Source: Coccinella septempunctata (taxonomy: Eukaryota > Arthropoda > Insecta > Coleoptera > Coccinellidae). From it: a DNA stretch of 64,000 nucleotides. Below the pieces are notes generated by a model. The model had not been told where the DNA came from, searched no databases, and was given only the letters and a program-made list of their open reading frames with translations. A program made the translations under genes and the position numbers. The stretch lies in the NCBI RefSeq assembly GCF_907165205.1, contig NC_058193.1:38767021-38831020 (forward strand). The letters run 5' to 3'. The first letter of the stretch is position 1. Every line of letters begins with the position of its first letter. Shown piece after piece: positions 36,867-47,904 of this stretch.

Positions 36867-38491
36867 ATGAAGTTCTTAGTGCTCTTCCTGGCTACTGTAG
36901 CTTTTGCTTCTGCATCCTTCATTGGTGGCAAGTACATCGATATCAAAGAAGACGGTACCGTTTACATCAAAGGTGAAGATGGTAAGCAGATCTACATCAC
37001 CAAACATTACGGACCTTATGGACAGAAAAACTTTGAAATCGAAGTAACTGGACCCAACAACTTCGCCAAAATGTACCGATTCGACTACAACAACCAAGTA
37101 CAATACGGTAAAGGTGTGGGTTACCCCATCTTCAACACCTTCAATAAAAACTACCAAGATCAGTACGACATCCTCGATGTAATCTTCAGAGAATACTTGG
37201 GATATGTTGACGAGTACACTTACCAACAACTTCTCAACAAGGTCCACCAAGCTGTTTCGAACGGTTCCTTCGATGGACAAGTCTTGTACATCCTCCAAGC
37301 CCTCGTTGAGGACCCAAAATGGAACACTCTGGTATCTGGACAAAACTTCTATGGACAAATTGGTGGATTTTCCAAAAAAATGACCCAGCAGAACAAATAC
37401 GGACTCGGATTTTTCGGAAAGCTCTTCAAGACACCAGGATTTTACGGTCAAGGATACAACCAATACGACGCCAACTATTATTACAATGTATTGATGAAAA
37501 TCTTCGACAGGCAAGTCTTGAAAACCATCTTGATCCAAGGAGAAGAGTACAACCAAGAGATTTATGGACAATACTCATATGAAAAAATGTGGGATATGAT
37601 TTTCACTCACGAAGGTATCTTCGATCACCACTACTTGGTTGAGATCCTCAACAACGAAATGCTTAGGACCTGGTTCGTCCAACACGGATTTTTCGACAAA
37701 GTTGTTTTTGATCAAATTTTCAATGCCTACAAGATTGAAGGAGTCTATGACCAATATTTGTTGCAACGTTTGGTTAACACCCAGGCATTAAAATACTTCT
37801 TCGTCAACCGTGGAATTTCTGTCTACGACATCTTGGGACAAACCACCTACAACCAATACTACGGCAACACTTTCTTCAACAAAGGCATCTACGGTTACAA
37901 CATGCTGGAAAAAATCATCACTAACCCAACCTGGAGAAACGTTTTGGTACAATATGGAATCTTCGACAAAAATGTTCTAGATCAGATTCTGTACCGTTAC
38001 AACACCCAAGGATTGTACGATCAAGAACTTTTCACTCAGTTGGTCAACAAGCAAGCCTTGTACAACTTTTTGGTACAATATGGAATTGTCGATCAAACCG
38101 TATTGGGAAAATACGTAGACAACGAATATCTTGGCTTGAACTTTCTGTTCAAGAACAACTTCTTCCAACAGACTCCAAGAACAACATACAAACACCTGTT
38201 TGGAGTACCTCAATACACCACCAACATGAAAATGTACGGAGGAGAGTACTGGAAGGATTTCCTTTATGGTCAACAATACTACGGATACAACAAAGGTAGG
38301 TTTCTTGTCGTTTTTCTATTATTAACGATCATAGTTATTTTGTATAGAATTATTTTATAGATTCAATTTTCATGTTCAGTTTATGATCAATTTTTCACTT
38401 TTCAGGTCCCTACAGTTATGGTCAATTGTACAGTCCTTACAGTTATGGTAAATCGTACAGTCCCTACTCCCTCGCTCAACAGGTCTACTAA
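36867..38491 (+). CDS. Secreted Tyr/Gln/Asn-rich helical-repeat protein, copy A (504 aa)
   Basis: Exons 36867-38295 and 38406-38491 join in frame. Signal peptide MKFLVLFLATVAFASA. Mature start SFIGGKYIDIKEDGTVYIKG, then GKQIYITKHYGPYGQ and an EIEVTGP block, all shared with the 30.5-kb protein. The body is a repeat of amphipathic helices, about 50-55 residues per unit, with the recurring pattern GxYDQxLLxxLVNxxALxxF followed by VxxGIxDxxVL; at least four or five units are visible. Exon 2 adds a Tyr/Ser/Pro tail, SPYSYGKSYSPYSLAQQVY. There is no Cys in the mature part. Exceptionally rich in Tyr, Gln and Asn, as in extracellular structural or adhesive proteins (inference). AATAAA at 38532. If the 110-bp intron is retained, the protein ends in a hydrophobic stretch instead. 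Confidence 0.92.
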
Positions 38492-38939
38492 GATTATGAA
38501 CTTTTCCTAATTGTTAAGGTATTTTTACATAAATAAAAGCATAAATTAATGTATGTGTATTTATTTTTCGAACACATTTCATTTCTCGGATGCACCTTAT
38601 TTGATTACAGGACGACATCCTTATAAAATAACAATATTCAAAATTGTACTCAATCAAATTGTAGTAGCTTATGGTCACAATAATTTTGAGATTACTCTAA
38701 ACCCAGCACTGCTTAGGCTATCACCTGAGAACATCTCGATTTCTCGGGTCATAAATGACCCATTTGTTCTTATAAAAAGAGAATATCTATGAATACCTAT
38801 GCTATAAGTAATGCATGCATTCTTTCAAGAAAGAAAAAAATTCAGGTGAGAACCTCGAGAAATTCATTCCGATAAGAATCGAAGAATGGACATCCCGAAC
38901 AGGAAATTTAGAGAATTGCAAAATAATTATGATCGGGAG
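38492..38939. other. 3' flank of Tyr-rich copy A
   Basis: The first about 60 bp, through the AATAAA, match the 3' flank of copy B. No other feature seen. Confidence 0.5.
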
Positions 38940-40455
38940 ATAGGCTTTCGGAATTCTTCGCAATAGATTCAGCGTTTTCGAAAACCCATATTTTCATACC
39001 AAACTTTCAAATATCTGAGACTGTTTACGAGAAAATAATTTTCTTTGTTTCTTCATTATAAAGTTTACTTCGAAGAGCTCTCTGGAGTGCAATCCTCGAT
39101 TGAATCATCAACTGTTTGATTTTTAAGAATCTACAGAACATTCCACTCCATATTCTGGGACAATAATAAAATACCCTGATATTCTTATAGAAGAGAAAAT
39201 AGGCCATTTTAGAGGGGCAACAACTTGCTCATTTTAGACCAAAAAAATCGGGATTTTCTATGTCATCATGAAATTTTAAACAGAAATAACCTCTCAACTT
39301 TTCTACCCGCGCTTTCTACCCGCGCTTTCTACCCGCGCTTTCTACCCGCGCTTTCTACCCTCGGCTTTATACCTGCGCTTATATCCATATCTGGCCCAGT
39401 TTAGGAGAAAATAATTTTTTTTGTTTTTCCACTTTTCATTTTCGAGTTGACTTCGAAGAGCTCCCTGCAAATTTCTATTGAATCATCAACTGTTTGGTTT
39501 TCTAGAATCTTCAAAACGAATTATATGCACTCCATATCCAAAGAGAGTAATAGAACATCCTGATTTTCAGACAGAAGAGCGAATAGGTCATTTTAGGGGG
39601 TCTAACCCCTTGCTCATTTTTGATCCAAAAAATCGAAATTTTCGAAATCGAGTTTTTGTGCTAGGGTGGAAGCCTTGGCTATGCTGATTATATAACCGGA
39701 AACCCTTATTGGAGTAGCAGATATCGCAGATTGAAATTTTCAATTTTTGAAAAATGCCTTCTTACCGATGAAAAACTGAACTAACGGAGATAGGCCTTTA
39801 GTTGTTCTCGCAATGAATTCAGCGTGTTCGAAAACCTACATTTTCATATCAAACTTTCAAATTTCTGACACTCTTTACGAGAAAATAAATTTCTTTTTAT
39901 TCCATTTTCAAGTTCACTTTGAAGGACTGTCTGGAATGCAATTCTCGATTCAATAATCAACAGTTCGATTTTCTGAAATCTACAGAACATATTCTGTTCA
40001 CTCCATATTCTAGGATAATAATAGAGTACCCTGATTTTTAGAGAGAGGGGCAAATAGACCATTTTAGGGGGTCTAACCCCTTGCTTATTTTGGACCCAAA
40101 AAATGGGGATGTTCGAAATCGAGTTTTTGCACTTGGTTGGAGGACTTAGGAACGCCGATTATAGAACCGGAAACCCCAATTGGATCGGACGAATATACTT
40201 AATAACAGTAGATATCGCAGTTTCAAATTTTCAATTTTGAAAAATGCCTTTTCACCGATGAAAATCTAAACGAATGGAGGTAGGCTTTCGAAATTGCTAG
40301 CAATAGATTCCACCTATATTTTCATAACAAACTTTCGTATATATTATCTGACATTGTTTCCGACAAAATAATTTTCTTTGATTTATCATTTTATCATTTT
40401 CGGGTTCAATTTGAAGGGCTTTCCTGAGTGCAATTCTCTATCGATTCACCAACTA
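38940..40455. repeat. Degenerate tandem repeat (about 480-bp unit) between the two Tyr-rich genes
   Basis: Anchors recur: GAGAAAATAA-type at about 39029, 39404, 39879 and (diverged) 40365; CATTTTAG(A/G)GGG at about 39205, 39589 and 40060; TAGGC(C)TTT...GCAAT(A/G)(A/G)ATTC at about 38942, 39791 and 40280. Units are 75-85% alike by eye. The 5' half of the second unit is missing and replaced by the 13-bp minisatellite. No coding content. Confidence 0.8.
39301..39379. repeat. 13-bp minisatellite, about six units
   Basis: TTCTACCCGCGCT is repeated four times perfectly from 39301 to 39352, followed by two degraded units up to about 39379. It is GC-rich compared with its surroundings. Confidence 0.95.
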
Positions 40456-40687
40456 ATTTGGTTTGGTTGCAGCAGTCTCATCATAGAGTCATTTTAACGA
40501 TATTGTTATCACTACCTTTTGCACTTTCACTGAGTAGAAACAACACGGAATACCTTCATTGTATCAGAGGGTCCATTAAAGTATCTCGAATCAGTAAAGG
40601 GGCATCCGAAAAATTAAAATACATATAGATTCATTTATGCTTTTATTTATATAAAAAAACCTTAACAATTAGGAAAAGTTCAAAATC

Positions 40688-42309
40688 TTAGTAGACCTGT
40701 TGAGCGAGGGAGTAGGGACTGTACGATTTACCATAACTGTAAGGACTGTACAATTTACCATAACTGTAAGGACCTGAAAAGAGAAAAATTGATCATAAAC
40801 TGAACATGAAAGTTGAATCTTTGAAAAAGTTCAATACAGAGTAATTATGAATGAAATTGATAGAAAAGCGACAAAAAACCTACCTTTGTTGTATCCGTAG
40901 TATTGTTGACCATACAGGAAATCCTTCCAGTACTCTCCTCCATACATTTTCATGTTGGTGGTGTATTGAGGTACTCCAAACAGGTGTTTGTAGGTTGTTC
41001 TTGGAGTCTGTTGGAAGAAGTTGTTCTTGAACAGAAAGTTCAAGCCAAGGTATTCGTTGTCTACGTATTTTCCCAATACGGTTTGATCGACAATTCCATA
41101 TTGTACCAAAAAGTTGTACAAGGCTTGCTTGTTGACCAACTGAGTCAAAAGTTCTTGATCGTACAATCCTTGGGTGTTGTAACGGTACAGAATCTGATCC
41201 AAAACATTTTTGTCGAAGATTCCATATTGTACCAAAACGTTTCTCCAGGTTGGGTTAGTGATGATTTTTTCCAACATGTTGTAACCGTAGATCCCTTTGT
41301 TGAAGAAAGTGTTGCCGTATTGGTTGTAGGTGGTTTGTCCCAAGATGTCGTAGACAGAAATTCCACGGTTGACGAAGAAGTATTTCAATGCCTGGGTGTT
41401 AAACAAACGTTGCAACAAATATTGGTCGTAAACTCCTTCAGTCTTGTAGGCGTAAAAAATTTGATCAAGGACAACTTTGTCGAAAAATCCGTGTTGGACG
41501 AACCAGGTCCTGAGCATTTCGTTGTTGAGGATCTCAACCAAGTAGTGGTGATCGAAGATACCTTCGTGAGTGAAAATCATATCCCACATTTTTTCGTAAG
41601 AGTATTGTCCGTAAATCTCTTGGTTGTACTTTTCTCCTTGGATTAAGATGGTTTTCAAGACTTGCCTGTCGAAGATTTTCATCAATACGTTGTAATAATA
41701 GTTGACGTCGTATTGGTTGTATCCTTGACCGTAAAATCCTGGTGTCTTGAAGAACTTTCCGAAAAATCCGAGTCCGTATTTGTTCTGCTGGGTCATTTTG
41801 TTGGAAAATCCACCAATTTGTCCATAGAAGTTTTGTCCAGATACCAGAGTGTTCCATTTTGGGTCCTCAACGAGGGCTTGGAGGATGTACAAGACTTGTC
41901 CATCGAAGGAACCGTTCAAAACAGCTTGGTGGACCTTGTTGAGAAGTTGTTGGTAAGTGTATTCGTCAACATATCCCAAGTATTCTCTGAAGATTACATC
42001 GAGGATGTCGTACTGATCTTGGTAGTTTTTATTGAGGGTGTTGAAGATGGGGTAACCCATACCTTCACCATATTGTACTTGGTTGTTGTAGCCGAATTGG
42101 TACGTTTTAGCGAAGTTGTTGGGTCCAGTTACTTCGATTTCAAAGTTTTTCTGTCCATAAGGTCCGTAATGTTTGGTGATGTAGATCTGCTTACCATCTT
42201 CACCTTTGATGTAAACAGTACCATCTTCTTTGATGTCGATGTACTTGCCACCAATGAAGGTTGCAGAAGCAAAAGTCACAGTAGCCAGGAAGAGCACTAA
42301 GAACTTCAT
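40688..42309 (-). CDS. Secreted Tyr/Gln/Asn-rich helical-repeat protein, copy B (503 aa)
   Basis: Exons, in gene order, 42309-40884 and 40773-40688; the join keeps frame. It is the inverted paralogue of copy A: same signal peptide apart from Ala/Thr exchanges, same GGKYIDIKEDGTVYIKG start, same helical repeats and same Tyr/Ser/Pro tail in exon 2. By eye about 19 residues differ and one Tyr is missing (NQYG for NQYYG), so identity is roughly 96%. Introns have equal length, 110 bp. Similarity covers the initiator, the 5' UTR and the 3' UTR up to the poly(A) signal (reverse complement TTTATT at 40642), then stops. Both copies are intact, so both are probably used. Confidence 0.92.
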
Positions 42310-42331
42310 GTTGAAAACAGTCGAAGAACCG

Positions 42332-42366
42332 AACTGACTTTAGTGGAGTTCTGTCTGCTTTTTATA
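42332..42366 (-). promoter_or_regulatory. TATA/Inr core promoter of Tyr-rich copy B
   Basis: On the minus strand TATAAAAAG (42366-42358) is followed by TCAGTT (42337-42332). From TCAGTT to the ATG the sequence matches copy A. Confidence 0.8.
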
Positions 42367-43082
42367 TTGAATCTCCATCGGTTTTCTCCATATCGATAAT
42401 GGAATGCCATGACGATTATCAGTTTCAAAATTCAGAATCAAAATTTCTTGCACAGCAACACAGATGGAAAAATTCAGTTTTTTAACGATTTCGTAACTTC
42501 AGAAAACATACGATTTTTTAATAACACTTCGTTGACCGAACATTATCTCTCTGGCGTCATTCTCAAGATACAAACTTATCGAAAATTGCTATCGATTAAT
42601 TTTTTAATAAACATATTTGTGTTTTCATTGAATTTGTCTTCAATCTAATGATGTTTTTGTAGTCGACCTTCTTACGATAGAATACACTGAAATTTTTACA
42701 CTGTACAAAAGTAGGCACATATGTGAGTATTCAATTGCAATCATTCGAATGACATATTTTTTGTGGCATACTTCTAAGAAGGATTTCCTCCGTATGGAGA
42801 ATACTATAACTCCAAATCGATCAAATTATACCCATCCAACGACCAATTTCAATCTGAAGAGAATTCTTGTCCATCATAAAACAAGTTCAAACAATTGCAA
42901 CATCGTTAGATAAACGATCATATCCGCGTCTTTCAATTCATAACTTCGAGAATCGTGACTTGGTCTTTCAAATCCAAATGCCCATATAAATTCCGAATTG
43001 CATCGTTATGGTCCCCGTGATTCCCATTTCTTCTTTTTGACGAACCAGTTACTAGTAGACATCCACTTTGTGCCTGGTCAAC
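42367..43082. other. Intergenic between copy B and the third small peptide gene
   Basis: Divergent promoters at both ends: the copy B promoter at 42332-42366 and a TATAAAT at 42985-42991 for the peptide gene. No gene between. Confidence 0.55.
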
Positions 43083-43268
43083 ATGAATTTCGGAATATTT
43101 ATTCGAATCGCGATTATCGTATTGATCGCAGTCGATAGTGAAGCTGCTAAAAATCAGACGAACACGAAAAAACCACCCAACAATCCCAGATTTTCAGACA
43201 CGCCGATGCGTTGTCCCAAAGGACAATTTATCGATACAGCTGGTAGATGCGTGCAGCCTTTTGAATGA
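43083..43268 (+). CDS. Small secreted two-cysteine peptide (61 aa), CPxG family
   Basis: The ATG at 43083 is chosen because it opens the signal peptide MNFGIFIRIAIIVLIAVDSEA; the in-frame codons before it contain no ATG. The mature part is basic and Pro/Asn-rich (KNQTNTKKPPNNPRFSD, with an NQT sequon), ending CPKGQFIDTAGRCVQPFE. Cys spacing, Gly before the second Cys and terminal F-E match the peptides at 35481 and 36266. A donor (ACAG|GTAAAT) lies 12 nt after the stop; a TTTTTCCAG acceptor at 44126 leads to a short exon with AATAAA at 44198. TATAAAT at 42985. Function unknown; antimicrobial, signalling or matrix roles are all open. Confidence 0.78.
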   Translation: MNFGIFIRIAIIVLIAVDSEAAKNQTNTKKPPNNPRFSDTPMRCPKGQFIDTAGRCVQPFE

Positions 43269-43280
43269 CAAACACAACAG

Positions 43281-44203
43281 GTAAATTTTCTAAAAATCAG
43301 CAACTTAAAGAACTAATAAGTCCAGTGGGTACGTTGTACCTAGAAAAAATCCGAGGATAATTAACCCTTTTACAGGGTTTCAGGGATATTGAGAGCTGAA
43401 TCTGTCAAGTTTTTCATATCGATGGCCCTGTGCTAACTTGGAAAGGCTCATAACTTCTAAACTGAGCATCTGTGGTTGATTTTCGAAAATTCCTTTAATT
43501 TAGGTCCTCTGTCTAGGTTATTATTAGCTTTAGGAAAAGTTTTTGTATACAGAATTTTAGCAAATTTAATGCTTTATATCTTTGGGAAGAAACATTTTGG
43601 TTGACTTAATTCTCAGTGATATAACCGACTAATTTTATGACAGGAAAACAAGAAATGGAATAGTTCATGAGACATATCTACATCAATATTTCAGAAACTC
43701 CGTAAATGTCACACAAATCTTGCTTTATCTTTGTAAATATTCAATAATATGCAAACCCAAACCAAAATTAAAAGAAAACCTTACATCTGGCACCATTCCA
43801 AATTGAACCAATAAACACATTATCAAAAAAACTGATTCATATTAACAACACTCACGAAAATCAGTAAGATACATGCATTTTCTTACAATAACCATAAGTT
43901 ATGTCTATGTAATGTCGATATGTTTACCCATAGATAACTGTCTGTGATCTTCACACTTAGTTTTCCTCAATAGTTTGATCATCGATTCACAAAAAAATCT
44001 ATGAATCCGTGTTGTTAATATTTTACTGAACCTGGTTGCCACAACCAAATTATGTAAAATCTGGGCATCCTTATCCCATTGTATATGCCTCAATACTCTT
44101 CAATACTGATTTTTTTTTTTTTCCAGATGACGACTTGGATGGTGGGAAGCCACAAAGGCCGAATAAGCTGATAACATAACAATGAACGTTGTCATTCAAT
44201 AAA
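43281..44203 (+). other. 3' UTR intron and terminal exon of the peptide gene
   Basis: Intron 43281-44126 begins GTAAAT and ends in a long T-tract plus CCAG. The terminal exon 44127 to about 44220 contains AATAAA at 44198-44203. This is inferred from signals alone. Confidence 0.5.
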
Positions 44204-45941
44204 CCTATTCTCCTGCGAATATGTTTCTTCATTTTTAATCTCATTCTCCAATCAAAACGAATTATAACTATATGAATTCATAAATATAGGTATGTGTACT
44301 TTGTAAAGGTTTCATCAAATCACGAAAATTATTAATGATTTGTTCAGACAAAACAAATACTACATAAGCACTGTGTATCCCAATTATTTTGATCTGAATA
44401 CATGTTTAATCTCAGTTCCAGACAGATCCCTCAAAACGATTATATTCTATGGTGGATTTCATACATGAAATAGCAAGTTTTTGCTTATTAAAGAAGGTAT
44501 TCATTAGATGTGATATCTCTAATTAGCATCTTGTACACGTTCTCCTTTTAGACTTTGAATGAGGTTGTTTCAAGCAGACATCGCTTTGACGATCCATTGA
44601 TTCTATTTCTCCTACTACTAGAGATAATTTAACATCGAAAAAAATTAGGGTCACAACCTGATGGGCAACTCACAAATCATATGAATGATATCTCCATTCA
44701 TTCATCATAATTTTCAGTGTTTGTAGAACGCATAATAGAATAGAAAAGCTTGAATTGATTTGAGGGATGATTCATTTGATTCATTTTGACAATTTTTCAA
44801 ACCTGAAATTTGCAGACTCCAAAACATGATACAAAAGCCAAGATATATTATGCGCGATGCATAACATAAGATTATATCCAGCCAGGACTTCCATAAAACG
44901 AAGTTCTTCTCTTATCAAGTATTACACTTGATTTAAGATAACATTTCAATCGAATATATCAACATATGTAGTATACAGTTTATCTGACAGCGTTAACCAT
45001 CATAGCTTACTCTAACCTACGGCTAGATTTCTGAAAAAATGATCTAGGAAGAAAGCGAGCAGCCCAATAGTAATTTGTAGGGCTTCACTGAATACCTATG
45101 AGCCGTGCAATTTGCCGTTCACAGTCCCAATAGTTGTATTTGTGTTTCACGTCAAATATCAGTTGTTGGTGAGTTCCTTTTACTGAGAAATACTAAGGAT
45201 TTGATAGATGTTTGTTTTATGTATGCTAACGTCGAGAGATATCAAGATAAGTTGGGATATTTCATTGTTGAAGCAGGTATCGTTGACAACGATTATTGAC
45301 TCGATGCTCTTATCCTTGACCTCCGATACAGGGCGATTCGCGTTGATTCTATTTTTGAAATGAGATATATACCTTCATTCATTGGATTTTCTCTTATAAA
45401 TTTGGTGAGAAACAGTCAAAATTGGTCTGTTCTTACATTCCAAACAAAAACTTGAATTATTGAGGGGTTATTTGGTTGAAAGCTTCGAATTTTCCCTCTT
45501 TATACCTCTTCAATCCATTAGTTCAGGTGGGGAAAATGGAAAAATAGAGAAATGAAGCATGCAGCTGCATGAACCCTTACTTACATAAAGGTATACACAT
45601 AAGATGAAATTTTATGATGGCATAAAAGAATGTTGAAATAACATTTCGGGGATGAAGCTTTCAAACTGCCAAGTTAAGAGATATAAAAGCAATTTTACAC
45701 CAGGTGAGCGGAAAATCGTCACCATCGTTTAGGTTTATTCATCGGTAAAGTAATAGCATGAAGTCGTTGAAGAATAGCATAGATAAAGATGGAATATTTC
45801 ACAATCCATTCAGTCAGAGCCCCAGTAAGTGGCTGAATGTGAATTTCAAATCGATGTTTGAAATATTCATCAGCGCTCTTTAATATTATGTCGAATTTTG
45901 TCAGAATAAGCTCCACCACTAGATGTTGCATCCCAGTCAAA
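44204..45941. other. Intergenic upstream of the GPR143-like gene
   Basis: No gene recognised. The frame at 45105-45299 has no signal peptide or domain. Confidence 0.55.
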
Positions 45942-47481
45942 ATGGCGGATCCAACAATGCAAACTTTCTGTTGCCACAGAGGAAATGGGACTGATGTGTC
46001 CCTCACACTCATGAAAAATCTCAATACAGATATATACAACACTATCTGTATCATATCGTCCATCTTGGGAATTCTAGGAGCTTTATATCAGGTGAACTAA
46101 TTCCCCAGAGAGTTCTACTGGCATCGAATGATTGAATATGGGTTATTCTTTTAGATTCTTCCTAGGAAGCAATTCTCAAAACATCACAAATGGTTGACTT
46201 TCTCTGCTCAAAGGGGGAGGAGAATCACTGTTCTATTGGCAGTGGCTGATCTTATGGCTTCTTTGGGTGAATATTACCAACTTCCCAATCAGTTCTTTCA
46301 AATCCCTTTCCCAAGTAGAATTCGCCATACAATTCAGTATTAATCATTGTTCCAGGGGTTTTCTTGAGGTCTATTATATGGTTAAAATTCCACAACATAT
46401 TGCCAGTCGAAGACGACGATTCTAGTGTTATTTTCTGCACACTCTCATCAGTAAGATCTTAGCAACTGAATGTCTAGAATGTCCCTCAGAGATATCATTT
46501 CAGGCGTTGGTCCAATATTTTTATACGGCCACATGGATTTGGACATTTTGCTACGCCTTGGACATGCAATTCGTTCTGAAGGATAAAGAGATCAACTTCA
46601 ATTACTACCATTTGATAGCGTGGATGACGCCACTGTTCACAACTTCTCTTGGTCTGTCCGTTTTGTACATCCCTGATGCCAAGTGAGTTAAGACCGAAAA
46701 TATCGAAAGAAGATTGGCTTTGAAAGTCCAATCCGAAAAAACTTTTCGAAAATCCAAGGCCACAATCATACTAACTCAATATAATTTTTCAGTTGCCACG
46801 TGTCCAAGTCCATATTAACCGTTGTAACGAGAATACTACCTAATTACTTAGTCACCTATATCCCAATAGCCATAATAATGATCTACAATCCAGTTTTGTA
46901 CAACCAATCTACGAGAGATATGGAGAGGATTATCACAAGTCTTACTGGTCAATTTACAGCTAAAGAGAGAGAAATTGTAGAAGGCGTAAGGATGAAATTC
47001 TTCCTGATCAATCTTGTTTTTTATGTGTGTTGGACGCCGAATTTGATAAATGGAATTTTGTTGTGGTTGTTATGGTTCGATGTACCTATGGCGTTCATAA
47101 GTATCGTTTGGTACATTATGGTGAGTGGTATTGTTCGTCTACTCAATTTAATAATCCTGGAGAAAGTTAACTGTCAAAATATCGATTTTTACTCCACTAT
47201 GATTTTTTAAAGCTCATTGTATAATGTTGCCTGAGCCTGACAAATGTGAAACTGTGTTTCAGGCTGCTCTAAATCCGTTACAAGCTTTTTTCAACTGTAT
47301 GGTCTACAGAAGATGGAACAAGGGATCCGAAAAGATTATTACTCCTTGGAGCAAAAGTGGCAGTCGCAATAAAACTAAACCCGAAATATCCTCCAGCTCA
47401 GGTGAAAATTTGGAAGAGAAAGACGAAGCTTTACCTTTGTTAAGAAATGTACCAACGACAAGTATAAATCAATTTGTTTGA
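45942..47481 (+). CDS. GPR143: GPR143 (ocular albinism 1) homologue, seven-pass receptor (360 aa)
   Basis: Six exons: 45942-46091, 46155-46266, 46356-46450, 46504-46682, 46793-47120, 47263-47481; all joins keep frame. The start MADPTMQTFCC (good context, AAAATGG) matches the conserved N-terminus of GPR143. Other shared stretches: LLAVADLMASLG in TM2, GVFLRSIIWL, FCYALDMQFVL, YYHLIAWMTP, LVTYIPIAIIMIYNP in TM5, FTAKEREIVEGVRMKFF in loop 3, and WYIMAALNPLQAFFNC in TM7. Vertebrate GPR143 is an intracellular receptor of melanosomes and lysosomes that responds to L-DOPA and signals through G proteins. The C-terminal tail here is short, Ser/Glu-rich and has an acidic dileucine-like EKDEALPLL, consistent with endolysosomal sorting (inference). 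AATAAA at 47647. Confidence 0.9.
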
Positions 47482-47904
47482 ATTTATTTTATAACAAACA
47501 ATTTTTAATTTGTTATATTCCAACTCTGTGTGTGCTCGTGTCATTCGAATAATAAGAAAACACTATCCTCTCATGAATGTTTATGTGATATATTCTGGCT
47601 TTTCAGATATTTTAATATATTTTTATAATATAATCGATAATTTTATAATAAACTGAGTAAAATATTTCCTTCTGATCTCACATCCTTTTCGAGTACTAAT
47701 AATTTTTCAGGCTTTCCTCTCGTGCAAACCAGCCTTTAGAAACCTACGTCCGTATGAGGCTTAACGAACGGTTTTTCATAGAATTTAATGAGCCCGCTAA
47801 GTCGTGGGAGAAATAGGTTATGTTTATGTCTTTTAAATGTGGAATTGAATTTCATGTTTTATGGGATTTATAAGTGAAACAAAGCACACTTTCATCACTC
47901 AAAA
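47482..47904. other. GPR143 3' UTR and Nup160 promoter region
   Basis: Contains AATAAA at 47647-47652. The remaining about 250 bp up to the next ATG must hold the Nup160 promoter; no TATA box is evident, as usual for housekeeping genes. Confidence 0.6.

Noticed and set aside
36876..37571. Long antisense open frame (231 codons) opposite Tyr-rich copy A, and its twins opposite copy B (40903-41646, 41662-42300)
   Set aside because: They are exact complements of real coding sequence; biased codons of the sense gene keep the opposite strand open. No start context, signal or domain.
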